DNA of 64,000 nucleotides from Tridacna crocea. Its lineage: Eukaryota > Mollusca > Bivalvia > Cardiida > Cardiidae. The position numbers were made by a program, and so were the translations under genes. Positions 60,701 to 64,000 of the stretch are shown here, one piece after another. Below the pieces are notes generated by a model. It searched no databases. It was given only the letters and a program-made list of their open reading frames with translations, and was not told where the DNA came from. Position 1 is the stretch's first letter; each line of letters starts with the position of its first letter. The stretch spans positions 3,329,001 to 3,393,000 of the forward strand of contig OX031063.1 in assembly GCA_943736015.1 (NCBI GenBank), in the 5' to 3' direction.

Positions 60701-63160
60701 GTCCATTTTGAAGGCATTTGCAGACGTCAATTCAAATACCGATATGATTCAAATGATGAGACTTGTCTTTTAAATGAGTAGAAAACATTGTAAGAAAAGG
60801 AGGAAATGCTGACCAGCAATATTTTCTCCTCTACATTATTTTAAAAAAAAACCCTTCTTTCGGTGGGAAGTTTTAACCCTTTACCAAACAATCACTGGCT
60901 TTTACGACCCTGAGGCAGAAGCCTTTTGAAAACATTGTGGGAAAGGAGAAAATGCTGCTAAACAGCATTTTTTCTTTTTCCCACAATGTTTTCTACCCTG
61001 CAGGAAACAAAAATCAATTTTTGACTTACGTTTATTTTGTCGCTGCAATTGCTTTCAATTTAGACCAGTGTAAAATTTTATCGTTTAGTAGGGTTTAAGT
61101 AAGGTTTGATTGGTAAACAGTTACAGACAGGCTGATAGGCCTTATCAAATATCAATTTTCTATTTTTCTTTCAATATTTTAGCTGCATTTTGATTTTAAC
61201 CAAAAGCAAAATAGTTCTTAGCAGTATTTGCTGTCAGTATGTATCACTAATAGTAACTTTCGTCATGTGTCAGTCGGTAAGGTTCTGTGGTGATTTGGAT
61301 GTTCCAAATAGCTGAATCAAGGGACATAACTGCCTTATTGGGGCTGATTCTGCAACCACTGGAGTTAACTTTTCGACATCCCTCGCCATAATAGTTATAA
61401 CGATCTATCTTTCTTTCAGATCTGGCAAGGATACTATTATTGTCAAGCGAGAACCGGACCTCCTTTTGACGTCAAAAAATTCGAGCTATACTTTGTAAAA
61501 AGGGGCCTAATGCATCTACAAAAAGTATCAAATCACGTCAGCCTGCGCGGACTGCGCAGGCAGACGTGATTTGATACTTTTTGCTTTTTTGTAAATTTTT
61601 CCCATGTCAAAGGACCAAGAGATTTCTCGTGATTTGATTGGATAATATGCTCCGAACATATTTATCATATACACTGGCAAAACCAACGTAAAAGCGGTTT
61701 CCCTTTCGGGAGCTCCGTATACATGACTAAACTATCAACACAACATCCAAAATGGAGGGTCGATCAAGATTAACTTCAAGATGCACCAAGCTAACGTTTC
61801 AGCAGGTATAACCAATGTTTCAGTGACGTCAATTTTCATTAAATTGGGGCTCTCAGAAGGGAATTTCTACTTCGTTAGCGTACTCAAATTTTCAAGCAAA
61901 CAAACAAAACAACGGGCAAAATTCGCTTAACAAACGTTAGAATGACTCGGGGCGGCTCGGGTCGACATGATTCACCGAAATCGTAAACAAGTTTCAAAGT
62001 CCCCTGCCATATGGCCGTACAGTAATACTACAGGCCTCTGACGATCTATTAGTCCATCACGAAACACTAAATTCTCATTGCTCGATCACCGGACACTGTT
62101 GCTAAAAATAGCACATTTACTCATCTCCTTTATGTCGTATCTATTGTGTTATTAACTTATTATATACCATATAGAGGAGACGTGTGAGTGTTCTACTTAT
62201 AGTAACGGTGTCCGATGATCAATTAGTCCATCACGAAACACCAAATTCTCATTGCTCGATCATCGGACACTGTTACTAAAAATAGCACATTTACTAATCG
62301 GCTTTAACTCTTTACCACTCAACAAAATTTTAGACTGGTTCAAATTGAAAGCATTTGCAGACGACAAAATAAAGGTGACTGAAAAATTGAAATTTGATCT
62401 GAGATGGATAGAAAACACTGTGGGAAAAGGAGAAAATGCTGGTTACCAGCATTTTCTCCTTTTTCTACAGTGTTTTCAAAAGGCTTCTTTCTCAGGGGCG
62501 TCAAAAGTAGGGATTGTGTGGTAATGGGTTAAGTCGTATTTATAGTCTTATTATATACCATATAGAGGCGACGTATCAGTGCTCTACCTCTAGTAATGGT
62601 GTCCGATGATTGACCAATAAAACTCTTTGAATTCCGTGATAGACGAATGGAACTTCAATGGTCTACGAATAAGACAGGCTAGATTTGTACCAGAACTTAC
62701 CGGTTTACAGGGGTCTCTTAAAAGCTCTGCTATAGTCGCCTCTAATTCCGCCAAAAGTTCCATACTGCTGTCAAACGACACCTGATGAAGAGTATTTTCA
62801 TATGAGCTATGTCTAGTGAACAAGTACTTTTACACATATGAAAAAAGTATCGACTCATGCGAGCCTGCGCAGTCCGCGCAGGCTGGCATGAGTCGAAACT
62901 TTTTGCCAGTAGTGAATTTTCTGCACGTTAAAAGGATAGTTCTAATTCGCTTCTGATATTGAATGGGCCAATGTTATGGGATTACTTTCTCAGTGCAATG
63001 CGTAACGAAGGTACATTGAGACCCCCTTATTTGAAGGGTACAACTCAACGGGCTTGAAAAAATAAAACACTTGCAAGTCTGATAACTACTGATGTAACAT
63101 ATGTGCACAAAGGGAACGGGAGAGACAAAGACAAAGAGACAGACAGACAGAGTGAGAGAC

Positions 63161-63197
<37 letters not shown>

Positions 63198-63531
63198 TAC
63201 AAACAGACAGACAAACTGACAGACAAAGAGAAGTTACTTGAAAACTGAATGGACCGACAAAGAGACAGACATACAAACGGACGAGTAGGACAGTCAGAAA
63301 AGCTAACATTAAAATCGATAAACTGTTACCATGACAACTGCACATAGAAATTTAATCATCGTTTCCTCATTATCAAAGCCCATGTCTTCTAGACACTCCT
63401 TGGCGTCGACCCATTCTTGGGACTCCAGTTTGTTGTAACTAAGGGCAATGTTAGACGGTCGACACTTCTCATTAATGTTCTCCACGTGTTTACAGTCTGG
63501 TCTCATCATTGGCTTTACACTCTGTGTGAAT
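55788..63531 (-). CDS. MIEAP/SPATA18-like protein, C-terminal part, four exons, 5' end outside the window
   Basis: Minus-strand exons 63330-63531, 62701-62781, 57875-58003 and 55788-56084 have GT-AG borders, and all internal junctions are phase 0. The first visible exon starts in a split codon, so an upstream exon lies beyond the window. They give 235 residues. Segment 1 has LSYNKLESQEWVDAKECLED, segments 2-3 are acidic and helical (SSMELLAELEATIAELL; LNEEMLTSIKEHLRQNFEE), and segment 4 has CARVTWHMVIQQTPM and INYFVWPSLFD, ending KGCVHAS. This order and the W/VWP/KG pattern resemble the C-terminal domain of mitochondria-eating protein, which binds cardiolipin and acts in mitochondrial quality control. 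That family is expanded in molluscs as I recall. Introns hold MITEs and arrays. The assignment rests on remembered family features and needs a profile search. Confidence 0.7.
56584..56811 (-). mobile_element. TTAA hairpin MITE with mirrored GAAGAAAA change
   Basis: TTAACTTTTTACAAAACGAC, hairpin arms with GAAAAGAAGAAAATGCTGG and CCAGCATTTTCTTCTTTTC (G to A on one arm matched by C to T on the other), right end GATTGTTTAGTAAAGGGTTAA. Confidence 0.92.
56812..57125 (-). mobile_element. Two degraded TTAA MITE fragments
   Basis: 56812-56900 is a core fragment (GAGAAAATGCCGG..ACATTTTCTCC). 56904-57125 has a good right half (TTTACCAGACGACAAAATTT, GCATTTGTAGACAACAAAA), a worn core, and CACAAAGTTTTCAAAG. 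Confidence 0.65.
57160..57810. repeat. Purine-rich GAA/GAG/GAT simple-sequence block
   Basis: About 650 bp of GAAGAA, GAGGAG and GATGAT runs inside intron 3 of the MIEAP-like gene. It could form triplex-type DNA in principle; that is inference. Confidence 0.93.
58103..58322 (+). mobile_element. TTAA hairpin MITE copy
   Basis: TTAACTCTTCACAACACAATC, hairpin with changes near one base (AAGATTGTGGG/CCCACAATATT), a diverged right half, and end GGTTCGGGTTAA. Confidence 0.85.
58425..58654 (-). mobile_element. TTAA MITE, third subfamily
   Basis: TTAACCCTTTACCTGTTATG and AGGATCTATGGAGTAAAGATTTAA as in 7764-7975. The hairpin has TGAGAAAAGGAGAAATTGC against GCAGTTTCTCCTTTTCCCAC. Confidence 0.85.
58673..58868 (+). 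mobile_element. Partial TTAA MITE
   Basis: TTTTACGACCGAGAGG, hairpin AAAAATGCTGGTGACCAGTAT, TTTTGTCGTTTGCAAATGC, degraded right end. Confidence 0.75.
59205..59780. repeat. Tandem array, about 125-130-bp unit
   Basis: GCATAACCTCGAGTTGGCCG or a variant recurs near 59289, 59421, 59550 and 59668, with GAGATGTCTRTCTTYGCC and CGTCAGTAAGGCAAAG between. A pyrimidine-rich stretch (59050-59200) precedes it. Confidence 0.85.
59781..60235. other. Intergenic/intronic DNA without recognised feature
   Basis: No repeat or exon recognised. Confidence 0.4.
60245..60325. repeat. AGATCAGACTGCAC-family hairpin
   Basis: ATCAAAGATCAGACTGCATA pairs with TGTGCAGTCTGATCTTGATC. The flank has AGGTCAGCAAAAGATCAACG as in other copies. 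Confidence 0.8.
60398..60627 (+). mobile_element. TTAA hairpin MITE, second subfamily
   Basis: TTAACCCTTTCCCAAACAATC, ACGGGTCTGGAATTGGAGCC, hairpin with small left-arm changes, right end TTTGGGAAAGGGTTAT (last A lost). Confidence 0.92.
60668..60876 (-). mobile_element. Degraded TTAA MITE
   Basis: TACCATATAACGAAAAATTG, GCATTTGCAGACGTCAAT, broken hairpin (AATGCTGACCAGCAATATT). Ends at the TTAA of the next copy. Confidence 0.7.
60873..61098 (+). mobile_element. TTAA hairpin MITE copy
   Basis: TTAACCCTTTACCAAACAATC, hairpin with apex GCTGCTAAACAGC, TTTGTCGCTGCAATTGC, right end GTTTAGTAGGGTTTAA. Confidence 0.88.
61490..61660. repeat. GCGCAGGCTGA-family hairpin with altered stem
   Basis: AAAAAGTATCAAATCACGTC and AGCCTGCGC pair with GCGCAGGCAGACGTGATTTG and ATACTTTTTG. 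The outer stem differs from the usual CGACCCAGG, and the change is mirrored on both arms. Confidence 0.85.
62040..62620. repeat. Two tandem copies of a 182-bp unit, the second containing a MITE
   Basis: ATTAGTCCATCACGAAACAC and TTCTCATTGCTCGATCA occur at about 62048 and 62223. ATATACCATATAGAGG occurs at about 62160 and 62553. The first copy is uninterrupted. The second has the MITE at 62304-62532 between ATCGGCT and GTCGTAT. Confidence 0.85.
62304..62532 (-). mobile_element. TTAA MITE, CACTG subtype, with a local empty site
   Basis: TTAACTCTTTACCACTCAAC, CAGACGACAAAATAAAGGTG, hairpin with CACTG/CAGTG and one mismatch (TTTTTCTACAG), right end GTGTGGTAATGGGTTAA. Exactly 229 bp. Confidence 0.94.
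62825..62950. repeat. GCGCAGGCTGA-family hairpin
   Basis: AAAAAAGTATCGACTCATGC and GAGCCTGCGC pair with GCGCAGGCTGGCATGAGTCG. The stem differs from other copies on both arms. Confidence 0.83.
63115..63290. repeat. GACA-type microsatellite
   Basis: GACAGACA and GAGACA runs. The SVCLSVC-like frame on the minus strand is a by-product. Confidence 0.93.
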
Positions 63532-63559
63532 CTGAAACACAAATTGTCATAAAGAGAAC

Positions 63560-63840
63560 CAATAATTGTTGTCTGCACATGTCGTATTTGTCGAAGAATC
63601 GACTTGTCTGCAAGGACGCATAACCTATCTCATATACAGGAGAAAAGCTTGAAGTTATACCCAAGCCTGTATAGGCTGTCTTGATAAATGGCGTAGATTA
63701 CATGCTAGCTGATCACGGGTGAATGAATCGCAGCAGGTAGCGTTTATTTTATTTCGAAATTAGTTGTCGTTTTGAAAAGTAGTCCAGTTCTGTACCCAGA
63801 GAGCCCAAATCAGATAGAAGAATGCCTTTTGAACAAATGC
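63560..63840 (+). repeat. Third copy of the host repeat
   Basis: GTTGTCTGCACATGTCGTAT, TACCCAAGCCTGTATAGGC, GATTACATGCTAGCTGATCA and AAAAGTAGTCCAGTTCTGTA match 52590-52960, with small deletions. Confidence 0.78.
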
Positions 63841-64000
63841 CCACATTAGTGTCAGTCTTTTTAGAAAATGCGGAAAATTATCTTTTTATGTCAAATAGTT
63901 GTCGCATTTATTTATGACAAAAGTTACGATGGGTACCGACTGAAAGCGGAAAAGGAGAAAAGAAAAGGCTGAAATTCAAAATGATGCATTTATATTTACC

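Noticed and set aside
62974..63345. SVCLSVC-type repetitive protein
   Set aside because: It is a translation of the GACA microsatellite.

Overview
The window looks like nuclear DNA of a bivalve mollusc. Protein-coding sequence is sparse and split by introns with GT-AG borders. Most of the DNA is small fold-back transposons, tandem arrays, tRNA-derived SINEs and simple repeats. Two host genes are animal genes: a class A peptide-type GPCR and the C-terminal part of a gene resembling mitochondria-eating protein (MIEAP/SPATA18). The hairpin repeats with GCGCAGGCTGA and GATTAGCCTG cores are of a kind I associate with mussels such as Dreissena, but the species is a guess from memory.

The main object is 29079-46873: a 17,795-bp Polinton/Maverick-type element that is a near-perfect palindrome. 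Each arm (about 8.9 kb) carries, reading inward: a terminal repeat starting AGTAGTA, subterminal direct repeats, a CCAAT/CRE/TATA/initiator promoter, an intact protein-primed DNA polymerase B gene (1,531-1,557 aa), a minisatellite, a short membrane-protein ORF, and the start of a packaging-type ATPase that stops soon after its Walker A motif. The two polymerase copies converge and differ at two amino acids. The axis lies in a diverged fragment of another polymerase B gene, at a 37-nt loop flanked by an 11-bp inverted repeat. The whole palindrome is flanked by the 6-bp duplication CATAGC, and the outer flanks are the two halves of one host repeat. So an already symmetric genome seems to have been integrated as a unit. 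No integrase, protease or capsid gene is visible, which suggests a defective, helper-dependent form.

Layout. 1-16500: tandem arrays and many TTAA-ended hairpin MITEs. 16728-19343 (minus strand): three-exon GPCR gene. 19400-28650: MITEs, SINEs, and a GATT/GGAT simple-repeat block at 21540-22400. 28930-29078 and 46874-47110: the host repeat split by the palindrome. 47100-55700: MITEs, other fold-back repeats and a CAT repeat. 55788-63531 (minus strand): four phase-consistent exons of the MIEAP-like gene, whose introns hold MITEs, a purine-rich block and a tandem array. 63560-63840: another copy of the host repeat.

About fifty copies of one TTAA-bounded MITE of about 230 bp are present. Each has a central hairpin of about 67 bp that is better preserved than its flanks, and in several copies substitutions in one hairpin arm are mirrored exactly in the other. 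Arm homogenisation at small palindromes and the large palindrome may reflect related replication behaviour; this is inference.
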